A stretch of 64,000 nt of DNA from a virus: the IMG/VR virus record IMGVR_UViG_3300042305_002284, positions 60,361 to 124,360 of that record, one strand, 5' to 3'. The position numbers and the translations under genes are program-made. This document shows, piece by piece, positions 11,601 to 20,143 of this stretch (its first letter is position 1; each line of letters opens with the position of its first letter). The notes beneath the pieces are model-generated. The model did no database searches, was not told where the DNA came from, and saw only the letters and a program-made list of their open reading frames with translations.

Positions 11601-12145
11601 TTACAAAAAGTTATATTGACAATGTTCAAAGAGAAAAAGAAATACTTTGTCGCATTAGATCTTTTGGCAATGCAAATATAGGAATAAAAACAAACGCAGA
11701 GGTTGAAAATAGAAGTTATGATAAATATTTCATAATAAGAACAACAACGCTGAGAGCACAAAGACCTGTAAATCCATTTGACGATAATCCACTTGTCAAT
11801 CGCTTTATAGATACCATAAAAATAAATATACCAGGTATACAAATAAAAGAATCAAGTGATATAACAAGGCGACTTGTCACATCTGCTCCATCAATACAAA
11901 TAATAAAAACAGACACAACTGGAAGAAGACAGGTTGTTGAAGTAAAAGATATAAGAGATGCTGTGGCAAGAGACATTTCTGTTGTTCAAAATACAAAAGT
12001 TGGAGATACAAGAACTCCTGCATCTGTAACGGCAGCAGTAAATGTTATTTCTCTTGCTTTTCAAGGCGCCAACATAAGTAATAATGTAAGAAGCAGCAAC
12101 TTTGTTCCTAATACCAATATAAAAACAGCGGGCAGGAGAGTGTAA
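8603..12145 (+). CDS. Large virion structural protein, function unknown
   Basis: An 1180-residue protein starting with GTG. The start is supported by GAGGT seven bases upstream and by the lack of an ATG nearby. It is a mosaic of beta-rich segments and helices (for example the Gln/Lys-rich stretch near residues 790-840) without hydrophobic membrane segments. No recognisable domain is visible. It sits in a run of structural genes sharing the same spacing and ribosome binding sites and is followed after one base by the next gene. A baseplate or tail-tip component is the most natural reading, inferred only from size and context. Confidence 0.75.
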   Translation: MTATTQEEVLSGILPKVNINKITLTSPDERILNVSLDLTIKETLDDGFFGSWFEDININKYILVEIVQSTDAAVTEALSYSNDMIQLCNLQRQLKIDDTRTKALAYITQNNKVSDLLALLEDKTKRETISINKSETKITENIAYTNSDGDKIYEIPYKVQFSLDKQPEHLAYFAVCSIDLDALCADLNIDYDVAESFEENGRVVSEIVIDEFNVVSETYVYVDKNGVVWTGPVHETEQGLWRSGDDETSESINLDRILVTNTKVQDFRRFNRIERLMVDFNNVNSRYVDGSLVQDFSLLTETTANNITKIQSVDYKPDRYTAQFTEAFSSTDANGNYKFLFGVNFLEVLKSHSRFAKLFETNSDTFKEESIQNTRILDLKLYRTRIKNADSKPYEKLNPEEPDELILQTKDISWKNFININNDLSAIKEADILTNNTNNFIRYFTGIDKTFKNLSDGVYQYKIDFEIEDGVVEFIQDKLSQLEIAKKQLVEYSNKISKPTMRKFIVDNTNPHIESPSEYSQNSLVMDYGYDIVTNKLSPQLISKTIREYGGITSITAPWNTCSATLAYILDIFSSEISTEQDREEIVRSIFDMLSPNSTNPQIVARAIEMIDYFITNISKTFDITVGDNSFASNTTSTISSKTNKTFKTTKVLEGVGDTSISKSFGIDYLSNTTSQPTGEEGLLVLSSQHMLTRTQNEMSKFFTTQDPNISFSNTGDNFQDLKYSYFTPTRIDFPNKTTVLSRLDNDNSQGNTRSIDYFYENANNFTKAVSLQADIINFKLDVGGKNRFLPETKKQSSQEQLTPAQRRGQALEQKDISINKMKQVLAEYSSTTFMGYSVSQEVNVEGQQNITQLERFMSSLSSDALRLKQTFGYKKSKNSSTFVPNYVEEDYIRNLSELNPNSIRISNDRITGFRKVFPVSLLGNVPNQLRAIIFKPQELQVDIASSITNTNNTYSINVVNKAKNYFHFEMIAQIEYLEGFDTTQSSSDQSTMNPVWKTLTKSYIDNVQREKEILCRIRSFGNANIGIKTNAEVENRSYDKYFIIRTTTLRAQRPVNPFDDNPLVNRFIDTIKINIPGIQIKESSDITRRLVTSAPSIQIIKTDTTGRRQVVEVKDIRDAVARDISVVQNTKVGDTRTPASVTAAVNVISLAFQGANISNNVRSSNFVPNTNIKTAGRRV

Positions 12146-12146
12146 T

Positions 12147-14891
12147 ATGGCAACCAGAAGAATATCTTGTAGAGACTTGGACTCTCTTAGTCAAATAGAA
12201 CAAACAGAAATACAAGATGATACTGCTTCTGCTGGGGGGGCAACGCAAACAATAAGAGATCAACTTGTTATTGGTGAGGTTGCCGCTGGCAGAAGACCAA
12301 GAGGCACTCCTATAATACCAAGAGATGTTCTGGAAGAAATAACCGACAGAGCAACCGAGGCAATGGCACCGACAATAACTGTAACCGAATCTCAACCTCC
12401 GTCAAGAGATGACTCTCTAAACTCACTTGAATCAGGCGAAGATGATGATCCACAAGATATCCCAGGACAGTTTTTGTCTTCTCCGTTTCTTGGACTCGGC
12501 AAAGCGACAACGATAATAGATATAGAAAACTACGCAGATTCTTATCAAAGAATATTACAACAATATGGTATTGAAAGAAGCAATATAAACGATCGCGTAA
12601 AATATTATAATGGTTCTTTTTATGTATTGAGAAACGATTCTCTGGTTTTTTATCGCAACACTTCAAATAGAAAAAGATATATCACTCTTAGAAAATCGTC
12701 TATTCCCAAAAGAGCAACTTTGACTTCCGCTTCAAACGAAACTTACAGATTTTCTTTTGATAGAGATCTAAATGTATCAAATGGCCGACTTGCTGGTCCG
12801 TTAAAACAAAGATTTACCACTGGCGGTTCTTTCACTGGCTCTATTCAGGGACAAAACAAAGATAGTTTCAACTTTCAAGGAATAATAGGACAACAAAGCA
12901 ACATTATAGACAACTCTTTTGTAATGCAGTTTCCTTTTGAAAACTCTGAACTATTAGATACATTGAATCTTGTTGGGACATCTATTATAGACATAAAAGA
13001 AGAATATCGCTTTTATATTGAAGAATATGAAAAAATAGCCAACTCTGTGAATGAAACTTCGCAAGAAAATATATTTCCAAACCTTTATATTTTGAATGCA
13101 ATAATAGAAGATAAAACAAATGAAAAACAGTTTTTATCCTCTATTGCAAACATGAATGATAGAATAAGTTCTGGTGAAAGATTTTTGTTGAATAAATCAG
13201 AAAAAACCGTTTTTGGAATAAAAGATGGAATAGGTGAATATTTTGATTTGTTTGGAACAAACTATGAAAGTCTAAAACAACAAAACGGCGGTGCTGTCCA
13301 CGATTCGTTCGCAAAGAAAATGCAAAACATTGTTTTTCTTTCCGACACATCAGCAAAGATGTCGGAAATAGGTAAAAAGAAATATCTTTTTCCTATGTCT
13401 GTTGATTTTTCTATACCAACAGATAAAACAACAAATGTAACAAGAATGCTTCTTGATGCTGAACTCATGGATAGTTTTATGATGCAACTTTTGAGCTTGC
13501 ACAAAAACAACCAGTTTGATTCAAAAGAAACAGCAACATCAGAGAGACTTTATTCACAAAAAATAGAACCAAGCACACAGCAAAATGTTGTCAACTCGTC
13601 TTATTCTTCTAAGAGAAAAACAATAAGATATGAAGACATTTCTAAGATGTTGGAAGACATAAAACAACAGCCATTACAACCAAGTGGTCCTGATTATATT
13701 GTCATAGGTGACACAACAAAATATCTTAGAACCAACAAAGAAAGTATGAGTTTTGTAAATGGACTAAGAAATATAATATTCAATTCAAAACTAAACACAT
13801 TTGTTAGAAACAACCACAGAACTTATAAAGATATTCTAAATGGCAGAATGTGCTACAATGAAACAGTTGCATTCAGAGTGGCAAAGTATGACATAAACGG
13901 AACAACACCAATACAAAACTACTGGATACCAAACAATCCAGATCTTGATTATATTGATTTGATTGACACCCAAGTAAAATATGAAAAAGAATACACATAT
14001 AAAATATTTGCATATCAGTTTGTATTAGGAAACAAAATAGCGCAATCTCTTTCAGATTCTACAACTGCAAATACAGAGTTTGCAGTGAATATAACAAATC
14101 TACCACAAGCAAGTTTGATGGAAGTAGAAATATTATCATCAAATAAAATGGTTGCTGATACTCCACCTTTATCGCCAGAGATATTATTTGTTCCCTATTT
14201 TGATGTTGATAATAAAATCGGTTTATTTTTGAATAGTAGAACCGGCGAACTCAAACTTGAACCAATAAACATACTTGCAACCGATGAAGAAAAAACATCA
14301 AAATATAAAAAAATGCTTGATAATAGCGTGCTGTATAAATCAGATGATGTGGCAAGCAGGTTTGAAATAATGAAACTTGATAGAAAGCCAAACTCATATG
14401 CAGACTTTGCAAGCGGCTTTGTAAAAGCAGTATCAACAGATATAGATCCACAAACACCACAAAAAGCAACTGCTGCTTCGTATATTGATACAATAGAACC
14501 AAATAAAAAATACTATTATTGTTTTAGAGCAGTTGATGTGCATGAAAAAATATCAAATCCAACACAAGTATTTGAACTTGAAATGCTGAATGAAAAAGGC
14601 ATGATATATCCAATAATAAAAAACTATGAGTTTGAAAAACCAGCATATCAAAACAATATTGAAATAAGAAGATTTATAAAAATAAAACCAAGTTCACAAC
14701 ACACATTTATAAACAGCAGCACTTCTGATATACAAGAAGATACAACTGCCGAACAATCACTGCCAAAAATAAAACTTGGCGTATCTGATGTAGCAGTTCC
14801 TTGGGGTAAAAAGTTCAAAATGGTTATTACTTCAAAACAAACTGGAAAAAAATGTGAGTTCAAGTTTATAATGAAATACAAAACAGAATAA
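12147..14891 (+). CDS. Large virion structural protein with possible fibronectin III-like segment
   Basis: A 914-residue protein with a good AGGAG site just upstream of ATG. Residues 1-110 are polar and low-complexity. Two segments, around residues 610-650 (YEKEYTYKIFAYQF) and 780-815 (IEPNKKYYYCFRAVDVHEKI), have the Tyr-rich strand pattern typical of fibronectin type III-like modules. That is a weak pattern call. The C-terminus (KKFKMVITSKQTGKK) looks like a closing beta strand. It is the last member of the three-gene giant-protein block and is followed by a promoter-like motif. Likely virion, baseplate or tail-tip; the exact role is unknown. Confidence 0.72.
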   Translation: MATRRISCRDLDSLSQIEQTEIQDDTASAGGATQTIRDQLVIGEVAAGRRPRGTPIIPRDVLEEITDRATEAMAPTITVTESQPPSRDDSLNSLESGEDDDPQDIPGQFLSSPFLGLGKATTIIDIENYADSYQRILQQYGIERSNINDRVKYYNGSFYVLRNDSLVFYRNTSNRKRYITLRKSSIPKRATLTSASNETYRFSFDRDLNVSNGRLAGPLKQRFTTGGSFTGSIQGQNKDSFNFQGIIGQQSNIIDNSFVMQFPFENSELLDTLNLVGTSIIDIKEEYRFYIEEYEKIANSVNETSQENIFPNLYILNAIIEDKTNEKQFLSSIANMNDRISSGERFLLNKSEKTVFGIKDGIGEYFDLFGTNYESLKQQNGGAVHDSFAKKMQNIVFLSDTSAKMSEIGKKKYLFPMSVDFSIPTDKTTNVTRMLLDAELMDSFMMQLLSLHKNNQFDSKETATSERLYSQKIEPSTQQNVVNSSYSSKRKTIRYEDISKMLEDIKQQPLQPSGPDYIVIGDTTKYLRTNKESMSFVNGLRNIIFNSKLNTFVRNNHRTYKDILNGRMCYNETVAFRVAKYDINGTTPIQNYWIPNNPDLDYIDLIDTQVKYEKEYTYKIFAYQFVLGNKIAQSLSDSTTANTEFAVNITNLPQASLMEVEILSSNKMVADTPPLSPEILFVPYFDVDNKIGLFLNSRTGELKLEPINILATDEEKTSKYKKMLDNSVLYKSDDVASRFEIMKLDRKPNSYADFASGFVKAVSTDIDPQTPQKATAASYIDTIEPNKKYYYCFRAVDVHEKISNPTQVFELEMLNEKGMIYPIIKNYEFEKPAYQNNIEIRRFIKIKPSSQHTFINSSTSDIQEDTTAEQSLPKIKLGVSDVAVPWGKKFKMVITSKQTGKKCEFKFIMKYKTE

Positions 14892-14903
14892 TGTTTATAA
14901 AAC

Positions 14904-14913
14904 ACTATTTATA
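14904..14913 (+). promoter_or_regulatory. ACTATTTATA motif, candidate phage promoter
   Basis: ACTATTTATA lies 18 bases upstream of the start of the 310-residue structural gene. The same motif, with at most one or two changes, recurs in five other intergenic gaps of this window. A phage-specific (late-type) promoter is inferred; the T4 late -10 box is TATAAATA, which is related but not identical. Confidence 0.4.
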
Positions 14914-14931
14914 GCGTAGGAGAATAAATAA

Positions 14932-15864
14932 ATGGCTTTTCTTGATAATAGCGGTGACATAATATTAGACGCTGTATTGACTGATACAGGAAGATACAGA
15001 ATGGCAAAGGGCGATGGAAGTTTCCGTGTTGCCAAATTTGCTCTTGGTGACGACGAAATAAACTACCGTTTATACGACAAAAACAACGCAAGTGGTTCTG
15101 CTTACTATGATCTAAGCATACTACAAACACCCGTTCTTGAAGCATTCACTGATAATGCTGCAAGTCTAAAGTCAAAACTAATGACTATATCAAGAAACAA
15201 CCTGCTTTATCTCCCAGTATTGAAACTAAACGAAACTCAATCCGCAACAAAAAGATATGTTGATGGTTCTTTTCTTGTTGCTGTTGATGAAGATACAGAA
15301 GCAGCAATGGTAAATGGTCAAACTATCGTTGAGGGTGTTCTAAAAGGTCTAAATATAAATCAAAGTGATAACTTTGCGCGAGTAGATCAGGGTCTTGATA
15401 CAAACTACGAAATATCAGCGGTAAACCCACTTGATCCAGACCTTGTAGAAACTCAATATATTGTTGAAATGGACAATCGCCTTGGAAGCATAATAGCACC
15501 AAAACTAAATGGTGGCGTGGCAGCCAGAGCGTCATATATAGACGATGATAATATTGCAAGTTATTTCTTTTCTCTTGGTAGCGATACACAGTTTGTTCGT
15601 GAAATAACAACAGATTCGCGCACTCCAAACGACACACAACAAGTTATAACTGGTCCACGCGGAACAAGATTTGAGTTTTCCCTAAGAGCATCAATTGAAC
15701 TACAAAGTTCAACATTCCTGTTTGACCAACTTGGTGGGATAACCAACATAGCCGGCGCTACTGGAAGTCCACAAGTTCAATATATTGATACAACAGTGAG
15801 AATAATGGGCGCTACAACTGGATATCGCATGGACATACCAGTTAGATTTATCAAAGCAACCTGA
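14932..15864 (+). CDS. Virion structural protein, function unknown
   Basis: A 310-residue protein with a strong TAGGAG site and ATG. The N-terminus (MAFLDNSGDIILDAVLTDTG, then RYRMAKGDGSFRVAKFALGD) is a distinctive conserved-looking block. The rest is beta-rich with no membrane segment or catalytic motif. The C-terminus (RIMGATTGYRMDIPVRFIK) looks like strands of a structural domain. It starts a new transcription block after the ACTATTTATA motif and is followed by two further structural genes. The likely role is a tail or fibre-attachment component, inferred from context. Confidence 0.75.
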   Translation: MAFLDNSGDIILDAVLTDTGRYRMAKGDGSFRVAKFALGDDEINYRLYDKNNASGSAYYDLSILQTPVLEAFTDNAASLKSKLMTISRNNLLYLPVLKLNETQSATKRYVDGSFLVAVDEDTEAAMVNGQTIVEGVLKGLNINQSDNFARVDQGLDTNYEISAVNPLDPDLVETQYIVEMDNRLGSIIAPKLNGGVAARASYIDDDNIASYFFSLGSDTQFVREITTDSRTPNDTQQVITGPRGTRFEFSLRASIELQSSTFLFDQLGGITNIAGATGSPQVQYIDTTVRIMGATTGYRMDIPVRFIKAT

Positions 15865-15879
15865 TATTAGGAGAATACA

Positions 15880-16899
15880 ATGGCCACAATATATAAGACA
15901 TTTCAAAATAACGATGTTGTATCAACAAGAACACTTCTGCACGAAGCCATTCCGATTACAGGTTCAATCATATCGGGAACATATAGTGATAACAACATAA
16001 AAAACTATGCACACGGTATGTTCCAGTCGGTATATGACTATCCATATCTAAGTTCATCTGCAAATCACATATTTGATATAACAGTTGGTCTGAGTCCAAA
16101 CTCGCCACTTTCAAGTTCGGCAAACCAACAAAATGCTAAAAAAATAAATGTTTACAATCAAATGGCACAAGTTCTTGCGGGAAACGATGTAAACGGTAAT
16201 ATACTCGAGTTTGATAGAGATGGCAACATTCTTGCGGGTGGAGATAAACTACGAGAAGTTTTCTTTGTAAACTTTTCAAGATTGCTTGTAAAAGACGAAA
16301 TAAAGAAAGACAGTTTTAGACTTGTTCTTGGAACCGGTTCTTTCTCTACGCCATTCGCCGGAACTCTAAGGACCGTTGGTGATTATGGTGCTCAAAACGA
16401 ATATCGTGTAAACTCCCCAGCAGGAGAATATGGTATACTTTATACTGGTTCAGCGGCTGTTGAAGGAACTGGCGTAGGCTTGCTGTTTTATCAAGCGGGC
16501 ATTGCTGTTCTAACTGCTTCTTTGTTTGCCGGTGCTACAATGACTGGTTCAACTGGAAATGTAAGCAATCTTTTTCAAACAAGTTCAATGCAAACCGCAG
16601 CAGATGCATTACGAAGAAGAATAAACGATGTTGATTTCAACAACACAACAGAACTAAACTCAACAATATATTTCTGTCGTCTAAACCACAATGAGTTCAA
16701 CTATAGTTCAAACCCAACTTATTTGAGTTCAAGTAAAATAGTTGTAAAGAATACCGCCCTTGATAATCCAGTGTCTTATATAACATCAGTTGGTCTTTAT
16801 TCAGCAGACAACGAACTGCTTGCTGTTGCTAAATTGAGCGAACCATTGAAAAAAGATCCAACCAATGAGATGATACTAAGAGTGCGTTTGGACTGGTAA
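15880..16899 (+). CDS. Virion structural protein, paralogue of the gene at 17005
   Basis: A 339-residue protein with TAGGAG upstream of ATG. The C-terminal third carries NHNEFNYSSNPTYLSSSKI, then SYITSVGLYSADNELLAVAK, and ends RVRLDW. The next gene has the matching blocks HSNNPTYIEYGQ, YISKIAIYDEEKNLIGVAK and FKIKMDL, so the two are paralogues. Small Ser/Gly/Thr-rich loops and beta strands dominate. It ends before a strong intrinsic terminator. Likely a tail-fibre or baseplate structural subunit; no closer identity is visible. Confidence 0.75.
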   Translation: MATIYKTFQNNDVVSTRTLLHEAIPITGSIISGTYSDNNIKNYAHGMFQSVYDYPYLSSSANHIFDITVGLSPNSPLSSSANQQNAKKINVYNQMAQVLAGNDVNGNILEFDRDGNILAGGDKLREVFFVNFSRLLVKDEIKKDSFRLVLGTGSFSTPFAGTLRTVGDYGAQNEYRVNSPAGEYGILYTGSAAVEGTGVGLLFYQAGIAVLTASLFAGATMTGSTGNVSNLFQTSSMQTAADALRRRINDVDFNNTTELNSTIYFCRLNHNEFNYSSNPTYLSSSKIVVKNTALDNPVSYITSVGLYSADNELLAVAKLSEPLKKDPTNEMILRVRLDW

Positions 16900-16972
16900 C
16901 CACTTGACTAAATACGTTACGCTCAACAAGTTTTCTGCTATCGTGCTGAAACAAAAAATATAACAAATAAAG

Positions 16973-17004
16973 AAACTGCCTATTTATTTTAGGCAGTTTT
17001 TATT
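16973..17004 (+). terminator. Intrinsic terminator (10-bp stem)
   Basis: AAACTGCCTA and its exact complement TAGGCAGTTT flank a 7-base loop (TTTATTT), and a T tract follows. It closes the 14.9-16.9 kb transcription block. The ATG of the next gene lies only five bases beyond the stem. Confidence 0.85.
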
Positions 17005-17964
17005 ATGACAAGACCAAAACAGTTTATAACAAAAGACGGAAATCTAAACAACTTCAAAACAGTTTCCAAAAATGATTTCAGTCAGTTTCAATATGGTGAC
17101 ATAATAACAGGATCGGAATATCCATATATTTCAAATATATTGAGATATCATGTATACCAAGATCAAAATAGAAACTATATAAAAGCATTAGAAAACACAC
17201 TAAACCACTATACTTTTATAAGCCCACACTATTCTTATAGTTCTTCGTTGGGAAACAAAGACACACAAGAGTTCAGTTTTATAAGTATACCATCTATTTT
17301 TTATGGCTCCTCAATAAAAAAAGGTTCAATAAACTGTAAATGGTATCTCACTGGAAGTGTTATAGCAGAACTACAAGATATAAATCAAAATGGCGAACTT
17401 GTTCAGGTTGGTCCAAGCGGAAGTGTTGGTTCTGGTAGTGTTGCCGGTGTTGTGCTTTACAAAGAAGGATTCATAATATTGACTGGTTCTTGGAGTTTGC
17501 ATCCAACATATACTGATTTATTTGGTATAGGAACAACAACTGGTTCATCGCCCTCCTGGAAATATTTTATGCATACTGGCTCCGATGATACAAATCGTGC
17601 TGTATCTTCAAGTTTTCTTCTTGATTTTGAAGGAATGAACTATATTCCAACAATAACAATGCTTGCTCACGCAGAACAGGGAGAACTAAATCATTCAAAC
17701 AATCCAACATATATTGAATACGGACAAAATACACAGCCAATAACTGGCGCATTTGGTTATATAGAAAACATAAACAATACTATAAAAAACATAGTGAGTT
17801 CCTCTTATGTTGATGAGAAGCCAGATTTCAAAAAAACAACATATATTTCAAAAATCGCTATTTATGACGAAGAAAAGAACCTTATCGGTGTGGCTAAGTT
17901 GGCAAATCCAGTAAGAAAAAGAGAAACAGACTCCTATACATTCAAAATCAAAATGGATCTATAA
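17005..17964 (+). CDS. Virion structural protein, paralogue of the gene at 15880
   Basis: A 319-residue protein. Its C-terminal third matches the preceding structural gene (NNPTY motif, YISKIAIYDEEKNLIGVAK, final FKIKMDL), indicating an old duplication with divergent N-terminal two thirds. The ATG is placed directly after a terminator hairpin, and the only SD-like bases (AGG at 16991) sit inside that hairpin. Terminator folding and translation start could therefore interfere. A later in-frame start is not favoured because the N-terminus (TRPKQFITKDGNLNNFKTVS) looks complete. Likely a tail-associated structural subunit. Confidence 0.72.
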   Translation: MTRPKQFITKDGNLNNFKTVSKNDFSQFQYGDIITGSEYPYISNILRYHVYQDQNRNYIKALENTLNHYTFISPHYSYSSSLGNKDTQEFSFISIPSIFYGSSIKKGSINCKWYLTGSVIAELQDINQNGELVQVGPSGSVGSGSVAGVVLYKEGFIILTGSWSLHPTYTDLFGIGTTTGSSPSWKYFMHTGSDDTNRAVSSSFLLDFEGMNYIPTITMLAHAEQGELNHSNNPTYIEYGQNTQPITGAFGYIENINNTIKNIVSSSYVDEKPDFKKTTYISKIAIYDEEKNLIGVAKLANPVRKRETDSYTFKIKMDL

Positions 17965-17965
17965 A

Positions 17966-18274
17966 ATGCTAAAAAAGTTTGAAAGTAGTGACATATTTGT
18001 AAACAGAATAAAGACCTATCCAAAGGTAAGAGTTTTCACTTATTCTGGCAGTATGTATTATAATAACAATACAGTTTCTGGCAGCGGTGTGTCCATATAT
18101 AACTTTCTACCAGAACCAGTAGTTGATACATTCAATCCGCTAATATTCACTGAAACATTTGAATTTCCAAGTTGGTTTGGCACATACGACACTGGCTCAA
18201 TAATTTTTCCAACCTTTACTGGTTCTGTGTTGTTTCTTGAAGAATTTGAATCTGGTTCATGGCCAAATCCATGA
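17966..18274 (+). CDS. Small structural-operon protein, unknown
   Basis: A 102-residue protein starting one base after the previous stop. It is rich in Phe, Tyr, Ser, Gly and Thr, with repeated short GS turns (TYSGSMYY, FEFPSWFGTYDTGS, FTGSVLFLEEFESGS). This pattern suggests exposed beta strands or a short fibre-attachment peptide. There is no signal peptide or catalytic motif. Same strand, codon use and spacing as its structural neighbours support it as a real gene. Function unknown. Confidence 0.65.
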   Translation: MLKKFESSDIFVNRIKTYPKVRVFTYSGSMYYNNNTVSGSGVSIYNFLPEPVVDTFNPLIFTETFEFPSWFGTYDTGSIIFPTFTGSVLFLEEFESGSWPNP

Positions 18275-18298
18275 TAAATATTTTAGGAGCTATAAACA

Positions 18299-19102
18299 AT
18301 GGCACAAAATGATTGGACTTTTATACTTAGACCTAGCGACGTCACAGCCGGAAGAACTTTTCTTGGAGGAACAACTGGAAGTGCATTTCAACACAGCACA
18401 CTAACAAATCCAATAACAGGCTCAGGAACTTGGTGTCGTGGGTTTTTTGCATCTGGTTCGGTGAATAACTATAGATTTGTTGCTTTGTTGCCAAGAAACA
18501 ATTCAGAACTAACAAGTTCAACCGGCTATCCATATGGTTTTGGATATTCTATTCGCTGTTGGGCGCGAGCAGGAAATACAAGTGCCTCTGAATTTGATTC
18601 AGTGCAAATATCATTCAAAAATCAGTCAAACCTAGCCATAGACATTGCAGGAAACCTTCCCACCCCAAGATTGACCGGCTATACACTTTATCTATCAGAA
18701 ACAAAACTTCAATTGGTTTGTGCCAATACTGGCACAATAAACACTTTCTCAGAAAGTGTTTTACCTGCCGACAATGCTTTTGGTTACTCAAAGACAATAA
18801 CAACTTCAAATTTGTTCAACCGATGGATTCGTTTGCGAATGGATGTTTCTCCCATCACTGGCGCATACGATAGAATAACTGTTTTCACAGCAAGTCAAGC
18901 ACAGGAAAATAATTGGCAGCAAGTTCACACAATAGATATACCAAGAGAAAAAGTTGGCGCTTATGTTCCATGGGCAAACAATCCAAATGGTGATGGAGCG
19001 CAAGCAGCCGGAAAGGGATACCTTGGTGCAGTTATAACATCCTATGCCACCACCGCCGCAGCCTATATAGATCAATTTGAAGTATTTAAAGAGCCAGTAT
19101 AG
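18299..19102 (+). CDS. Probable jelly-roll (ConA-like) virion protein
   Basis: A 267-residue protein with TTTTAGGAG upstream of ATG. The sequence alternates short strands with GS/NN turns and contains YSIRCWARAGNTSASEFDSV followed by ISFKN, then RWIRLRMDVSP and AAAYIDQFEVFKEPV. This strand order resembles concanavalin A-like or carbohydrate-binding jelly rolls at the tips of phage fibres. That is a pattern-level suggestion, not a firm family match. It sits with small structural genes and is followed by a promoter-like motif. Confidence 0.65.
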   Translation: MAQNDWTFILRPSDVTAGRTFLGGTTGSAFQHSTLTNPITGSGTWCRGFFASGSVNNYRFVALLPRNNSELTSSTGYPYGFGYSIRCWARAGNTSASEFDSVQISFKNQSNLAIDIAGNLPTPRLTGYTLYLSETKLQLVCANTGTINTFSESVLPADNAFGYSKTITTSNLFNRWIRLRMDVSPITGAYDRITVFTASQAQENNWQQVHTIDIPREKVGAYVPWANNPNGDGAQAAGKGYLGAVITSYATTAAAYIDQFEVFKEPV

Positions 19103-19120
19103 TCAATTTTATTGAAAAGA

Positions 19121-19130
19121 ACTATTTACA
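19121..19130 (+). promoter_or_regulatory. ACTATTTACA motif, candidate phage promoter
   Basis: A copy of the recurring ACTATTTAT motif with one change (ACTATTTACA), 15 bases upstream of the next start codon. The short distance would give a very short leader if it acts as a -10 type element. Confidence 0.35.
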
Positions 19131-19145
19131 TAAGAGGATAAATAA

Positions 19146-19541
19146 ATGACAGATTTCATGAAACTACACAGACCAGGTATAGGAAATGCAGCAAGTTATC
19201 AAGTCTCTGCCATACCTTTTGTCAGTTCTTCTCTTGCAATACCAGTAAGTGGTGCAAATACTTTTTCAATTTCATTTCCACTTATTACAAAGTTTATAAC
19301 CATAACAAATCTAACACCTGCTTCACAAATGCGTTTAGGATTTAGCGACCGTGGTGTAAAAGGAACAAACTATTTTCTTATTACTGGCTCTTCTACTTTT
19401 ACAACAGAAGTAAAAACAAATCAAATATTTTTGATGAGCAACAATGCAACTCCTATTTCTGCCAGTTTGTTTGCTGGACTTACAAATATCGAAGCAACAG
19501 AACTACAAAATAACTGGTCTGGTTCGCTTGGAGTTGGTTGA
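19146..19541 (+). CDS. Small virion-type protein, unknown
   Basis: A 131-residue protein with AAGAGGA upstream of ATG. It is beta-rich (SANTFSISFPLITKFITITN, then LTPASQMRLGFSDRGVKGTN) with Ser/Thr/Gly turns and a final Ser-Gly-Ser-Leu-Gly-Val-Gly. No signal peptide or membrane span is visible. It is the last structural gene before the DNA-metabolism island, and the promoter-like motif upstream may drive it. Probably a minor tail or fibre component. Confidence 0.65.
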   Translation: MTDFMKLHRPGIGNAASYQVSAIPFVSSSLAIPVSGANTFSISFPLITKFITITNLTPASQMRLGFSDRGVKGTNYFLITGSSTFTTEVKTNQIFLMSNNATPISASLFAGLTNIEATELQNNWSGSLGVG

Positions 19542-19584
19542 AAATAAATATTAACGAAAATATATTTTTTGTTATTATCTGCAA

Positions 19585-20112
19585 ATGATCCTTGGTTTGG
19601 ATATATCAACATCTTGCACCGGCGTAACCATTTTGGACTACGCCGGTCGTGTTGTTCTCAATACCTGTTGGAAGTTCAAAAAAGAAGAAATACTTGACAA
19701 ACTCCAAGCAGCAAAAGAACATATATTAGAACTACGAAAAAAATATCCAATAACAGAAGTCTTTATAGAAGAAAGTCTTCAAGCATTTCGTCCCGGTTTT
19801 TCATCAGCAAAAACGATTTTATCTCTTGCCAAGTTCAACGGAACTTTATCTTGGATGATATTGGAACATTTAGGTATAAAACCCCAGTATATTGGTTCTG
19901 GAACAGCAAGAAAACTTTGTGGAATAAAAGTAATAAAAGGTGTTCCAGCCAAACAGCAAGTTATGGACTGGATGTTGCTAAATCAAAGTTGGTTCCGGGT
20001 AGAAAAGAAAAAAAATAGCGAAAATATAAAAGATCACTATTATGATATGGCTGATAGTTGGGTCATAGCACAAGCAGGTTTGTTGCAAATAAAAAACAAA
20101 CCATCAACTTGA
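19585..20112 (+). CDS. RuvC-like Holliday-junction resolvase
   Basis: A 175-residue protein with an RNase H-like RuvC layout. The first strand MILGLDISTSCTGVTILDYA carries the first acidic residue (Asp6). EVFIEESLQAF carries the central Glu pair. YDMADSWVIAQAGLL carries the last acidic residues. Family members cleave Holliday junctions or branched DNA with these carboxylates and Mg2+. In phages they debranch replicating DNA before packaging. There is no SD before the ATG; TATTAT lies about ten bases upstream, suggesting a short-leader transcript. It heads the recombination/replication island. The family call is firm; substrate is inferred. Confidence 0.85.
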   Translation: MILGLDISTSCTGVTILDYAGRVVLNTCWKFKKEEILDKLQAAKEHILELRKKYPITEVFIEESLQAFRPGFSSAKTILSLAKFNGTLSWMILEHLGIKPQYIGSGTARKLCGIKVIKGVPAKQQVMDWMLLNQSWFRVEKKKNSENIKDHYYDMADSWVIAQAGLLQIKNKPST

Positions 20113-20143
20113 CCTCTTGCGGGTGCTATGCTAACGTGCGGCT

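Noticed and set aside
16900-17004. Possible tRNA or sRNA in the gap before the 17005 gene
   Set aside because: No cloverleaf or T-loop sequence; only the terminator hairpin is evident. I saw no tRNA elsewhere in the window.
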